A stretch of 64,000 bases of DNA from Ahaetulla prasina (Eukaryota; Chordata; Lepidosauria; Squamata; Colubridae). This document shows positions 55,251-64,000 of the stretch, in pieces (within the stretch, counting starts at the first letter, position 1; every line of letters begins with the position of its first letter). The position numbers were made by a program, and so were the translations under genes. The DNA is taken from the NCBI RefSeq assembly GCF_028640845.1, contig NC_080540.1, positions 52,868,561 to 52,932,560 of the forward strand, in the 5' to 3' direction. The notes beneath the pieces are model-generated. The model searched no databases, had not been told where the DNA came from, and was given only the letters and a program-made list of their open reading frames with translations.

Positions 55251-55425
55251 ATATGTTTTGCAGTGAAGAAGTTGTAAGTTACATGATAGTTTTTTTCTGA
55301 AACCAAATTGTTTATTAGAGAGTAGATTGTTTGTTTCTAGGTGGATGGTAATGGATTGGCTGATGATAGATTCCATAACTTTACAGGTGACACAGCATAG
55401 AGAGATAGGTCTGTAATTTTCAACT
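55251..55425 (-). pseudogene. Jockey-clade LINE RT fragment
   Basis: The minus strand reads VENYRPISLCCVTCKVMESI, ISQSITIHLETNNLLSNKQF and GFRKKLSCNLQLLH: the RT N-terminal NYRPISL motif to QFGFR. Sits between two CR1 parts, in the opposite orientation. Confidence 0.78.
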
Positions 55426-55565
55426 AAGCTGGGGTTGGGGAGGAAGTTTGACTAGAAGACCTCCAAGGTTCCTTCCAGACCTATGATTCTATGATAATTC
55501 TATGATGATTCTATAATTCTAGACTCTATGATTCTATGACTCTATAATGCTATTACTCTTGCAAG
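55426..55565 (+). mobile_element. CR1 3' UTR with (ATTCTATG)n tail
   Basis: GGAAGTTTGACTAGAAGACC, TCCAAGGTTCCTTCCAGACC and about eight ATTCTATG-type octamers, the classic CR1 terminus. Confidence 0.88.
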
Positions 55566-55794
55566 ACTGAAAATGCAATTGTCCCACTGTCACATTTGCA
55601 GGCCAATAACTTAGGAAGGATCCCTTCTGAGCCCCTTCTGAGCCTCTTGCTCTGCCATTATGCAATTGTGGGCTGGGCTGTCTCTTATCTGATTGCTCCC
55701 TAGGCAGCATCTCTTCCCCACTCTGTCTTTCCCACTTGTCATAGATTTTTTTTTTTAGTGATAGAGGGCCAAGCCAAAAATCAGTCTTAATAGG
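55566..55794. other. Unassigned sequence
   Basis: No gene or repeat recognised. Confidence 0.45.
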
Positions 55795-56073
55795 AAATAT
55801 TCCAGGGATGGTATTCAGAAGGTTCTGACAAGTTCTGGAGAACCGGTAGCAGAAATTTTGAGTAGTTCAGAGAACCGGCAAATGCCACCTCTGGCTGGCC
55901 CCAGAGTGAGGTGGGAATGGAGATTTTGCAATATCCTTCTCCCAGGAGTGAGGAGGGAATGGGGATTTTGCAGTATCCTTCCCCTGCCATGCCCACCAAA
56001 CCACACCACACCCACCAAGCCACGCCCACAGAACTGGTAGTAAAAAAAAGTGAATTTCACCACTGAAATAATC
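55795..56073 (-). mobile_element. hAT-type MITE, 263 bp
   Basis: Element 55803-56065. Left CAGGGATGGTATTCAG, right GTGAATTTCACCACTG. Flanks AAATATTC and AAATAATC match 7 of 8. The interior shares TTCTGGAGAACCGGTAGC and GAACTGGTAGT blocks with 10407-10601, in the opposite orientation, plus a duplicated GGAGTGAGG..GGGATTTTGCA segment. Confidence 0.82.
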
Positions 56074-56884
56074 CTTATCCTAAATATTGAAGTTCCTCAT
56101 GCCCTGTCTTCAGCTTTTCCAATTCAGCTTTTATTATCAGTACCTGTGTTATGTGCTATGTGTTTTTTACTGTCAAAGTACAGAGACATGTTTTATTTTC
56201 CTTCTCTTATCTGTCATATTTTGCTCATTCCATGTGTTGATATCTGCAAACAAGTAGTGTAGGTCTTGAGATGTCTTTTTTCTTGCCCTGAGCTGGTTCA
56301 AGAAACTTGCTGCCTGGTGTAGGTTTTACAGTGCATCTTGTTGCTCTAACATGTCATTGTAAACATCTCTCTGTTCCCATCAATTGGCCTTGGTTTTATT
56401 ATTCAAGTTATCTTTTTTATGCTTTCAACATTATCCTAGTCTTAACTGGATAATGTCTCAACAATTTTCACTTCATTTCCCATGCATACAGTAAAGCAAT
56501 GCCATTATATCCAAGCCCTCCGCTAAAGAGCAATACATAAGTTGCAATATATACCTAAATACATCATACATGAGAGTGGACATGTTGCAACTGTCCAATA
56601 GTACAAGGTTAATAAAGGCTGTTATAATGTTTTGAGGGGATATTTCCTTAGCATTTGAATCCCTTCAGACCTATAATTGTAATTCATACAAAAACATGTT
56701 ATGAAAGCCAATATTAATTGCAATCTATATAGTAAGAACTGCATATGTTGCCCTTAAAAAAAACCCACTTCACAGTTCTATACAAATGGTCATCCCACAT
56801 CCAATAGATTATGCTTCTCTAAATAGGATAAATCCTGTTGCCTCCTGGCAATTGAAGAGTTTATGCAGTTTGAGCTTTCTGTGC
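56074..56884. other. Unassigned AT-rich sequence
   Basis: No coding or repeat family supported. Confidence 0.5.
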
Positions 56885-57180
56885 CATCACTCTGCTAAAC
56901 AAATAATTCCCTCAACACTGTCAGACTATTTACTGAATCTGCACTACTATTAATCATTTCATAGTTCCCATCACCAATCTCTTCCCACTTATGACTGTAT
57001 GACTATAACTTGTTGCTGGCAATCCTTATGATTTATATTGATATATTGATCATCAATTGTGTTGTAAATGTTGTACCTTGATGAACGTATCTTTTCTTTT
57101 ATGTACACTGAGAGCATATGCACCAAGACAAATTCCTTGTGTGTCCAATCACACTTGGCCAATAAATTCTATTCTAATTC
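56885..57180 (+). mobile_element. Rex1/CR1-L3-like LINE 3' end
   Basis: ITLLNK end codons, then the 3' UTR through GATGAACGTATCTTTTC, GCATATGCACCAAGACAAAT, TTGGCCAATAAATTCTATTC. Strongly 5'-truncated. Confidence 0.88.
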
Positions 57181-57455
57181 TAATATGTAAAGATTTTCAG
57201 AAACAGAATGAACCTGAAGTTTTATTTGGATTCTTGAGCTGGATGTTGACACAATCATTGGGGTTATTAGAGAAGGACTAATAGAACTTCCACAAAAGTT
57301 ATGTTTTGGGGAACATAGGACAGTATGGATAGTGCTAAAGCAAATGTCTGGGGTTAGACCTTAAAGCAGATGGAATTGCCTACTGCTGCTTGCCTACTTT
57401 TCTCATTGTCAGATTGCTTGCAAAGGCCTTTTGAAATTTGCAGTGACTACCTTTG

Positions 57456-57852
57456 ATATAGAACAGTGATGGTTAATCTTTTTGGTCCTGAGTGTCCAAA
57501 GTAAGTGCCCAGACCCCCAAAATGCAATGCGAGCACCCCTGTGCATGCACCCCTCCCCCGGCCCCGAGCACCCCGTTTTAGCTTCCAGGTTGGTGCAGGA
57601 GGCCTTCCAGGCCCAAAATGGGGAGGAGGAGGCACGCACATGCGAACCCCCAAAATGCAAAGCGAGTGCCCCCCATGTATGCGTCCCACCCCCCCACATT
57701 GCGGCAGAGACCCAAAGACCAGCTGGCTGGGGGGAGGCACGTGTGCATGCATGGTGGAGCTGGGCCATGGCGACAGGTGGTGTACCAGGCAACATGGCTC
57801 CATGAGCCACTTCAGGCACATGTGCCATAGTTTCGCCATCACGGATATAGAA
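57456..57852. mobile_element. hAT MITE, 381 bp, with perfect 8-bp target duplication
   Basis: Element 57464-57844. CAGTGATGGTTAATCTTTTT at the left, ATAGTTTCGCCATCACGG at the right. ATATAGAA at both 57456-57463 and 57845-57852. GC-rich interior with two CCCCCAAAATGCAA copies. Open frames inside (up to 181 codons) lack any transposase motif. Confidence 0.9.
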
Positions 57853-58667
57853 CATAAGCACCAGAAGGTGGTAAAGCTGCTAACAAAACTGAAGAAACCT
57901 AGATTTGATGTGAGAAAACAAAAATTCGAGAGAGAGAGAGGGAGAGAGAGAGAGAGAGAGAATGTTACTTTTTCCAAAGGTGGTTGATTCATACATGAGA
58001 CCGTGTTGTGTTTACCTTGTTGAAGACTCTAAAATTCTTATGCTTGTAACTACTGACTTATTCATCAATATTTTAAAGCAGTAGGGCAGCCATTCGACAA
58101 TTGCTTGTGCATTTCAGCACAAATAACTAAATGGAAGATGATAAAAGCTGTCATTTCTCATTGAATTATTAATAAAAAGGGTCTTGTAAGTAACCTTTTG
58201 CTACCCTTCCTCCGATGATAAAAATAGACTTACAGAGGGGGAATGATTTCATAGTTTCAAGCAATTCAAGAAGGGCAGTCACTTAGCAAAATGTAATTCA
58301 TTTTTAGTATAATTTAATAGAAAACCTATCAAAGTCCTTTAGAGATAAAAATTTTATAGGCTTGTAGAACTGCTTTTAAACATGCAATTAGATTATTTAT
58401 TTATTACACATCCCTTATACTCTGCCTGACTTAATAGCTCCAGAATTATTAATCTTGTCATGGGATACATTTAAGGGTTTGAAGGATTTGATTGAAAGAG
58501 ACAGTGCAAAACAGCTTTGTATTTTTTCGTTCCCTTTGTATTCAAACTAAGCCTGAAACACATAGTGTAAGTTGTTTCATTTCCAGCTAAGCGTAGCAAT
58601 TACAATTTACAGTTTCTAACTTCTCTGCATATCAAAACAATAGGTCTTCTCCTCTCTTGCTGATAAG
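57853..58667. other. Unassigned AT-rich sequence with (GA)n
   Basis: Contains (GA)n at 57926-57961. Nothing else recognised. Confidence 0.5.
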
Positions 58668-58711
58668 ATGCTCTCATTTATATACTTTCAAAAGTATATA
58701 AATGAGAGCAT
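58668..58711. repeat. Perfect 44-bp palindrome
   Basis: Arms of 21 bp (58668-58688 and 58691-58711, ATGCTCTCATTTATATACTT then T) are exact reverse complements around CA. Could form a stable hairpin or cruciform. No target duplication or family match seen. Confidence 0.9.
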
Positions 58712-58810
58712 TTTGCCAGTGCAACATTAAGCTCTAGTGAATATTAAATATGTCTATGTTCAAATATCTGTAGTCTGCTGTAATTTTGCCCCTACCTAAG
58801 CCTTCCTGCA

Positions 58811-59166
58811 GGGACGCGGTGGCTCAGGGGCTAGAACGTTGAGCTTGTCTATCGAAAGGTCAGCAGCTCGGTGGTTCGAATCCCTATGCTGCAGTGTAAT
58901 GGGTAAGCTCCCGTTACTTGTCCCAGCTTCTGCCAACCTAGCAGTTTCGAAACCACATAAAAATGCAAGTAGAAAAAATAGGGACCACCTTTGGTGGGAA
59001 GGTAACAGTGTTCCATGTACCTTTGGGTTGAGTCATGCTGGCCACATGACCACAGAGATGTCTTCAGATAGCGCTGGCTCTTCGGCTTTGAAACAGAGTT
59101 GAGCACTGCCCCCTAGAGTCGGGAACGACTAGCATGTATATGCGAGAGTAGCCTTTACCTTTACCT
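58811..59166 (+). mobile_element. Sauria SINE (tRNA-derived)
   Basis: Complete element. The tRNA-like head GGGACGCGGTGGCTCAGGGG carries an A box, and the B box GGTTCGAATCC is at 58873-58883. The body includes AGCTTCTGCCAACCTAGCAG, GGGACCACCTTTGGTGGGA and GGCCACATGACC. The tail is CTAGAGTCGGGAACGACTAG then CCTTTACCTTTACC. Transcription by RNA polymerase III is expected from the internal boxes. Sauria SINEs share their 3' end with Bov-B and depend on it; Bov-B copies are present in this window. Confidence 0.93.
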
Positions 59167-59300
59167 ATGCTCATATGCATCTACAAGATTCCCACAATCT
59201 ACAAAGTTGCTCAGCAGCCAGTTAAGATTTGTTGCTGATGAGTAAATGCTAACTCTGATTGTCTTCTCAACAAAATGTTTACAGGGCGGCCTTGACTGAA

Positions 59301-59389
59301 CCAGTTTAAAGTCATCAATAAATTAATAACTTCATTAATTAATTAGTATCTGCTGTAGAATCTACCTAGGTATTGATGTCAGATTGACA
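59301..59389 (-). repeat. Gypsy LTR end fragment, identical to 1757-1845
   Basis: 89 of 89 bases match the terminal part of the LTR at 1634-1845, including the TTGACA end. The rest of the LTR is absent. It is fused directly to a Sauria SINE tail. Confidence 0.92.
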
Positions 59390-59455
59390 GAGCACCGCCC
59401 CCTAGAATCGGCAATGACTAGCACGTATGTGCGAGGGGAACCTTTACCTTTTACT
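59390..59455 (+). mobile_element. Sauria SINE 3' tail fragment
   Basis: GAGCACCGCCCCCTAGAATC, GCAATGACTAGCACGTATGT and CCTTTACCTTTTAC: the last ~65 bp of a Sauria SINE, 5' part missing. Confidence 0.85.
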
Positions 59456-59689
59456 AAGCCTTCCTATTTTAAGAAAAGTCTTAAATAAGTGGAAAAGGCA
59501 ACTGCTTTTGAGATCGCTAGTATAACCTTTGATTTTCGTTCTTCTATCTGTTATCTGGAATCTCACTAGGGTCTCTGCTTTAATAATTTGTCCCATAGAG
59601 ATACTCATCATCTTCAGCACTCTTTCCTCAGATCACCTACTCAAATGTTTCATGGACCTCAGACCTCTCATGAAGAGTTCCTTCATGAG
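59456..59689. other. Unassigned sequence
   Basis: No gene or repeat recognised. Confidence 0.4.
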
Positions 59690-60017
59690 CTCTTACCCTG
59701 TGGGGGCTCCTACCCTGTGGAACGAGCTTCCCCTCGGGCTTCAACAACTACCTGACCTTAGGACCTTTCGCCGCGAACTTAAAATCTATTTATTTCGTAT
59801 GGCTGGACTGGCCTGATTTTAATTTCTAAATTTTAAATTTTAATTGTGGGTTTTAAATTTCTGTAATTTTTTATGGGGTGTAATGTTATTTTAAATTTCT
59901 GGCGAATTTGAATCAGTTTTTTAAGGGTTGTTTTAATTATGGCGTATGTTTCTGTTTGTTTTTTATCTGCCTGTTCACCGCCCTGAGTCCTTCGGGAGAA
60001 GGGCGGTATACAAATTA
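59690..60017 (+). pseudogene. L2 LINE C-terminus and 3' UTR
   Basis: Coding PVGAPTLWNELPLGLQQLPD and LRTFRRELKIYLFRMAGLA with stop at about 59814, then the L2 3' UTR ending CCGCCCTGAGTCCTTCGGGA, GAAGGGCGGTATACAAATT. Closely related to 48417-50045. Confidence 0.9.
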
Positions 60018-60020
60018 AAA

Positions 60021-60023
<3 letters not shown>

Positions 60024-60061
<38 letters not shown>
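60024..60061. repeat. (ATT)n microsatellite
   Basis: About 12 ATT units after the L2 tail. Confidence 0.95.
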
Positions 60062-60062
<1 letters not shown>

Positions 60063-60829
60063 GAGTTATAAACATTGTCAAATCTATTTTACAGGCATCA
60101 AGTTACCTTTCTCTGCCTTGAAACCAACAATCTCTCTTTACAAGCCGCTAAAACTGCCTGAACTAATGTTGGCCAGTTTAGCTGCCAGCCATCACTTCAA
60201 CCTTTTCCTCAGATACCTGACCTGGATGTTGCTTCTCTATATCTGTCATCCCTTTTTCTCCTATAAGAACTATTTCCTCTCAGATTCTGCTGGGAGACAA
60301 GTGGGTTGTCTAGTCAATTGGTTGCCAGCCAAGTACTAGCTGTAGTTGGTTGGTCATTATGAGAACAGATTGCTAGGCCAGATAGGCCAGGAATTCAGTT
60401 CATCAGGGCACTGCTTATGTTCTTATTTTTTTTAACTTTGTCTCATCGCTATCAGTTTGGTTGAACCCATCCGAAGTGGGAACATTTCACCCCTGGATGC
60501 AAGAACATATGAAGAGCCAGCAAGAAGGAATGGCTGAAAGCAGATCCATGACTTGTATAATATTGTTTGTGTACTTGGTCCATGTTTCTTTTTTTAAAGG
60601 CAAGATTTAAAATAATTAGCAAATAAATATTTGTACATGCAAATATAATATAAATGTAGCCAGGAAAAAAAACCATTTATTGTAATGTCCAGCTCTTGTA
60701 TTACTATATCAATATGGAATTAAGTAAAAGAGCTTTGAAAACAGTTTGATAAGCTATGAAAGCAAAAGAAGATATTTTTCATATGCAATGAGCTTATACA
60801 CAACATTCCATGATTTAGACTATGATTTA
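60062..60829. other. Unassigned AT-rich sequence
   Basis: A short CR1-like or SINE-like motif may be near 60370 (GGCCAGATAGGCCAGG); otherwise nothing recognised. Confidence 0.45.
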
Positions 60830-61072
60830 GAGCCATGGTGGCACAGTGGTTAGAATGCAGTACTGCAGGCTATTTCTGCTGTCTGCTGTCAGCCAGCAGT
60901 TTAGCAGTTCAGGTCTCACCGGCTCAAGTTTGACTCAGCCTTCCATCCTTCCAAGGTCAGTAAAATGAGCACCCAGATTGTTGAGGGAAATATGCTGACA
61001 CTGTAAACCACTTAGAGAGGGCTGTAAAGCACTGTGAAGCAGTATATAGTTTTAAATGCTATTGCTATTTCT
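60830..61072 (+). mobile_element. tRNA-type SINE (Squam-like) with L2-like tail
   Basis: GAGCCATGGTGGCACAGTGG head with A box, B-box remnant CAGGTCTCACCGG (canonical GTTCGAATC changed), GACTCAGCCTTCCATCCTTC, CCAGATTGTTGAGGG, and the tail GTAAACCACTTAGAGAGGGC TGTAAAGCACTGTGAAGC ending (ATTGCT)n. A tail-only antisense fragment of this family is at 24519-24572. Confidence 0.85.
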
Positions 61073-61117
61073 TTGTACACTGAAAGCTAGCTTTCTAATG
61101 TAATATTAACCATGATC

Positions 61118-61505
61118 GAGTCCAAAATCTTTATTGCCAAGAGGGTCTTTGTTAAGTGAGTTTCGTCTCATTTTACGACCTTTCTTGCTAAGTGAAGTGC
61201 AGTTCTTTTTAAGTAAATCAATGTAGTTGTTAAATTAGTAACATGATTGTTAAATGAATTGGCTTCCCCATTGACTCTGCTTGTCTGAAGGTAGCAAAAG
61301 TTGATCACATGATCCTGGGACACTGCAACTGTCATAAATATGAATCAGTTGCCAAGCATCTGAACATTGATCATGTGATCATGATCTACAGTCAGCTACT
61401 ATGCTTATAAGTGTGAAAAACAGTCATAACTCACTTTTTTCAGTGCTGTTATAACTGACTTTGAATGGTCACTAAGGAAATGTTATAAGTCAAGGATTAC
61501 CTATA
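61118..61505. mobile_element. Truncated DNA-transposon-like repeat
   Basis: TCTCATTTTACGACCTTTCT, AGTTGATCACATGATCC, CATAAATATGAATCAGTTGC and, near the end, AATGGTCACTAAGGAAATGT TATAAGTCAAGGATTACCT. I recognise this as a common squamate repeat whose intact ends carry TAGTCCTCGACTTAC-like inverted repeats. Only the right end is present. Superfamily not determined. Confidence 0.55.
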
Positions 61506-61897
61506 TCCTTAACTGGTGTAGCTGAGGAAAATAACTTGTTCAGATTTTAAAGGGGGGAAAAGACCACTACATGCAGTAGTTTTAATTTCTGCCTAAATAT
61601 TTTAATTTCTATCTTATTGACTATTACCATAAATGGAGAAATTGTGCTTTAACAGATCTTTGTGACACAAAGAAGGACACGGGTCTAAGAAAGTGAGGAG
61701 AAACAAAAATAGTGCTGAGGCACTATATATTAGTTCTAATATATAACTTATTGAGAGATAAATATACAGTGCCAGAGAAGAGATCCAAACTATTCAACTG
61801 GACTTCAACTGGCAGCCAAACTTTACTGACCAACATTATCTCAGTCTTGATCGGATAAAATCAATGTTTCTTCCGGTTCCTCACACTAGCCTATCAT
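61506..61897. other. Unassigned AT-rich sequence
   Basis: No gene or repeat recognised. Confidence 0.45.
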
Positions 61898-62244
61898 TTG
61901 TAAAGGTAAATGTTCCCCTTGCATATATGTGCTAGTCGTTCCCGACTCTAGGGGGCGGTGCTCATCTCCATTTCAAAGCCGAAGAGCCAGCGCTGTCCAA
62001 AGACATCTCCGTGGTCATGTGGCCGCCATGACTAAATGCCAAAGGTGCACGGAACACTGTTACCTTCCCACCAAAGGTGGTCCCTACTTGCATTTTTATG
62101 TGCTTTCAAACTGCTAGGTTGGCAGAAGCTGGGACAAGTAACAGGAGCTCACCCCGTTGCATGGCACTAGGGATTCGAATCGCTGAACTGCCGACCTTTC
62201 GATCGACAATCTCAGTGTCTTAGCCACTCAGCCACCACATCCCT
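61898..62244 (-). mobile_element. Sauria SINE (tRNA-derived), antisense
   Basis: Reverse complement of the 58811-59166 family: GTCGTTCCCGACTCTAGGGG, CGAAGAGCCAGCGCTGTCC, CACCAAAGGTGGTCCCTAC and GGATTCGAATCGCTGAACTG (B box). The left tail GTAAAGGTAAATGTTCC mirrors the CTTTACC end. Confidence 0.92.
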
Positions 62245-62543
62245 TTTCCTATCATTTATACAACAGTTCAATATTTCTGACCCAGCCTGGAGTAATGATA
62301 AAGGTCATGGAAAATCCAGAAGATTAGAGGACCATACTGAGGAGGTATAACCACCATTTAGTCCATTATTGTTGGATTCAAACTTTACAACAAAAAGGGG
62401 ATTGCTCAACTTAGAGTATGGAAAGATTTTTATACAAATTGAAAACATACAATGGAATATCGCTAGAACACTGGTGATGTCTGACCCCAAACCAATAGAT
62501 AACTTCATCAATGGTGTTTCATAGATTCAGGAAAATAATACAT
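62245..62543. other. Unassigned AT-rich sequence
   Basis: No gene or repeat recognised. Confidence 0.45.
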
Positions 62544-62975
62544 TGTTGTTGTTAGCTGTGAAGTCCTATCTGACCCATTGCGACCCCATGGACAACATTC
62601 CTCCGGGCCTTCCTGTTCTCTACCATTTTCTGGAGTCCATTTAAGCTCACACCAACTGTTTCAGTGACTCCATCCAGCCACCTCATTCTCTGTCTTCCCC
62701 TTCTTCTTTTGCCCTCAATCTTTTCCAGCATTAGGCTCTTCTCCAGTGAGTCCTTCCTTCTCATTAGTGGCCAAAGTATTTGAGTTTCATCTTCACATCT
62801 GGCCTTCTAAAGAGCAGCCAGGGTTGATCTCCTCTAGGACTGACTGGTTTGATTGCTTGCAGTCCAAGGGACTTGCAGGAGTCTTCTCCAGCACCATTGT
62901 TCAAAGGCCTCAATTCCTTGGTGCTCAGCCTTCTTTATGGTCCAACTTTCACAGCCATACAGTACAACTGGAAAA
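62544..62975 (-). pseudogene. Bov-B LINE C-terminus and 3' end
   Basis: The minus strand reads VVLYGCESWTIKKAEHQGIE, AFEQWCWRRLLQVPWTA, a short deletion, then RRKDSLEKSLMLEKIEGKRR and RQRMRWLDGVTETVGVSLNG to the end with AACAACAA tail at 62544. YGCESWT and WCWRRLL are diagnostic Bov-B blocks. Two frame breaks. Confidence 0.93.
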
Positions 62976-63754
62976 ACCATGAAGATAATATACAATAAGC
63001 TAAATAAATAAGTAATAAAACGAATTACTGTATATTCGCAATATCTACTTTGAAATAAGACCACTCCTAAGTATTGGTTCTAGCAAATGGTTTTGCACTC
63101 AACTAGAAATATATTTCATTTTCAGAAGCCAAGGATAAGCGGAATAAATGTATTCTGTATTCTGAATTTGAGCATCAGCAGAGGAAAGAAGAATTTTCAA
63201 AGGTATTATACTAACCCTGCAACCTGGCAGACAAAATAATTATTTATTTGGATCTGTCTCTAAAAAAATATTTAATAAACTGTATCTCTTCTTAATATGT
63301 GCCAAAGACATAGATTTTTTTTAAAAAAATCAGCATCACATCAGTGGATGAAAGACAAAACTCCAGCAAAATTAATTTCATGCTGTTCTAACACATTCAA
63401 AATGGATCATTCCAGAAGAATCATGGCCTGGCTTCATCTATCTTGATCAGGAATCCAATAGTCTGCCATTTAATGATGAACTAGCTATAATTATCTGGGC
63501 ACCATTGAAAATGTAGCAAATCATGTTCAGTGACAGACGATAATTTCTTTTCTGATATTATCTAAGTATGGCAAAAAAACAACAACCAGCAATGTTATTA
63601 TATCATAAAACAATTCAATTTCTTCTTTAACCTACTGAATAAAGACCTGTTATTAATAGTGCATAGTTTACAAGATCATGACACCCTTGAGTTGAAAATG
63701 CTTGGAAATTTTAGAAACAAATCTAGTATTTGACAATTTGAAGTTAAAATGGGG
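62976..63754. other. Unassigned AT-rich sequence
   Basis: No gene or repeat recognised. Confidence 0.5.
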
Positions 63755-63802
63755 GGGATGAAGCGAGAGAGAAGGAAGGAGAGGGAGAGAGAGAAAGAGA
63801 GA
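63755..63802. repeat. GA-rich purine tract
   Basis: Imperfect (GAGA)/(GGAA) run preceding the SINE-like sequence. Confidence 0.85.
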
Positions 63803-63809
63803 TTTCCCG

Positions 63810-64000
63810 CCTTTATTATTTTTACAAAAAAAAAAATCAAGGCAAAATCCCGCACACCTTCCTCCTCCTATTTTCCCCACAAGGACATCAACCCTATTAG
63901 GAATGTTGAGCTGAGAGGCAGTGACTGGCCCAAAGTCACCCAGATGACTTCCATGAATAAGGTGAGATTTGAACTTATGTTCCATGAATAAGGTGAGATT
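63810..64000 (-). mobile_element. MIR-like (CORE-type) SINE, cut by window edge
   Basis: TTTCCCCACAAGGACATCAA, GAGAGGCAGTGACTGGCCCA and AAGTCACCCAGATGACTTCC resemble the CORE-SINE/MIR block (GTGACTTGCCCAAGGTCAC-like). A short direct repeat TGAATAAGGTGAGATT lies at the right edge. Confidence 0.6.

Noticed and set aside
57409..57992. Open frames of 150-181 codons
   Set aside because: They lie in a hAT MITE delimited by perfect 8-bp duplications; no transposase motif, and both strands are equally open.
58811..58890. Possible tRNA gene (B box GGTTCGAATCC)
   Set aside because: The A and B boxes belong to the head of a Sauria SINE; there is no tRNA-length cloverleaf end, and the rest of the SINE follows.

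Overview
The window reads as vertebrate nuclear DNA from a squamate reptile, most likely an advanced snake. The repeat mix points there: RTE/Bov-B LINEs, Sauria SINEs with a tRNA-type B box, CR1 and L2 LINEs, and a Rex1/CR1-L3-like LINE whose 3' end runs into (ATTCT)n, the pattern known as AATAG microsatellite seeding in snakes. Penelope-like retroelements, Ty3/gypsy LTR elements and many short hAT-type elements with 8-bp target duplications are also present. The base composition is AT-rich except for two CpG-rich blocks. I could not support any host protein-coding exon, tRNA, rRNA or CRISPR array. Every coding signal I can name belongs to a mobile element, and nearly all are broken.

Layout. 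1-1845: antisense Ty3/gypsy element (RT start, protease, gag, LTR), cut by the left edge. 2873-4493: recent ~0.8 kb tandem duplication. 4494-5632: probable degraded Penelope-like element. 5640-7130: antisense Bov-B carrying endonuclease. 7149-16755: LINE fragments (CR1, L2, a jockey-clade LINE, Rex1 tails), two hAT MITEs and polypurine/polypyrimidine tracts. 16855-21587: two antisense Penelope copies head to tail between (AT)n tracts, the upstream one 5'-truncated. 21735-23842: antisense 5' part of an L2-type LINE (CpG-rich leader plus endonuclease). 23843-33283: a ~4.3/5.1 kb tandem duplication, one unit with an extra LINE insertion and the other with many small deletions.

33284-48416: mostly featureless AT-rich DNA with SINEs, Bov-B, a head-to-head pair of Penelope ends with an intact hammerhead-like core, and a 528-bp solo LTR inside a Rex1 copy. 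48417-50045: an L2 copy with a 482-codon open frame whose YADD box has become YAND. 50659-54050: a 3.4 kb hAT-type element with perfect 8-bp target duplication, filled by four CpG-rich ~546-bp tandem units. 54461-64000: more hAT MITEs, CR1, Rex1, L2, two Sauria SINEs, a second tRNA-type SINE, Bov-B and a MIR-like SINE.

Nothing here forms an operon or host pathway. The interacting parts are LINE/SINE partnerships (Bov-B with Sauria SINEs; L2-type tails shared with two other SINE families) and nested insertions that give a relative chronology. The most unusual structure is the hAT element with repeated CpG-rich units at 50.7-54.1 kb. Next come the Penelope partial tandem with its ribozyme-like motifs and the asymmetric 4.3/5.1 kb duplication, which may be an assembly artefact. 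Class assignments come from recognised protein motifs and termini, not from any database search.
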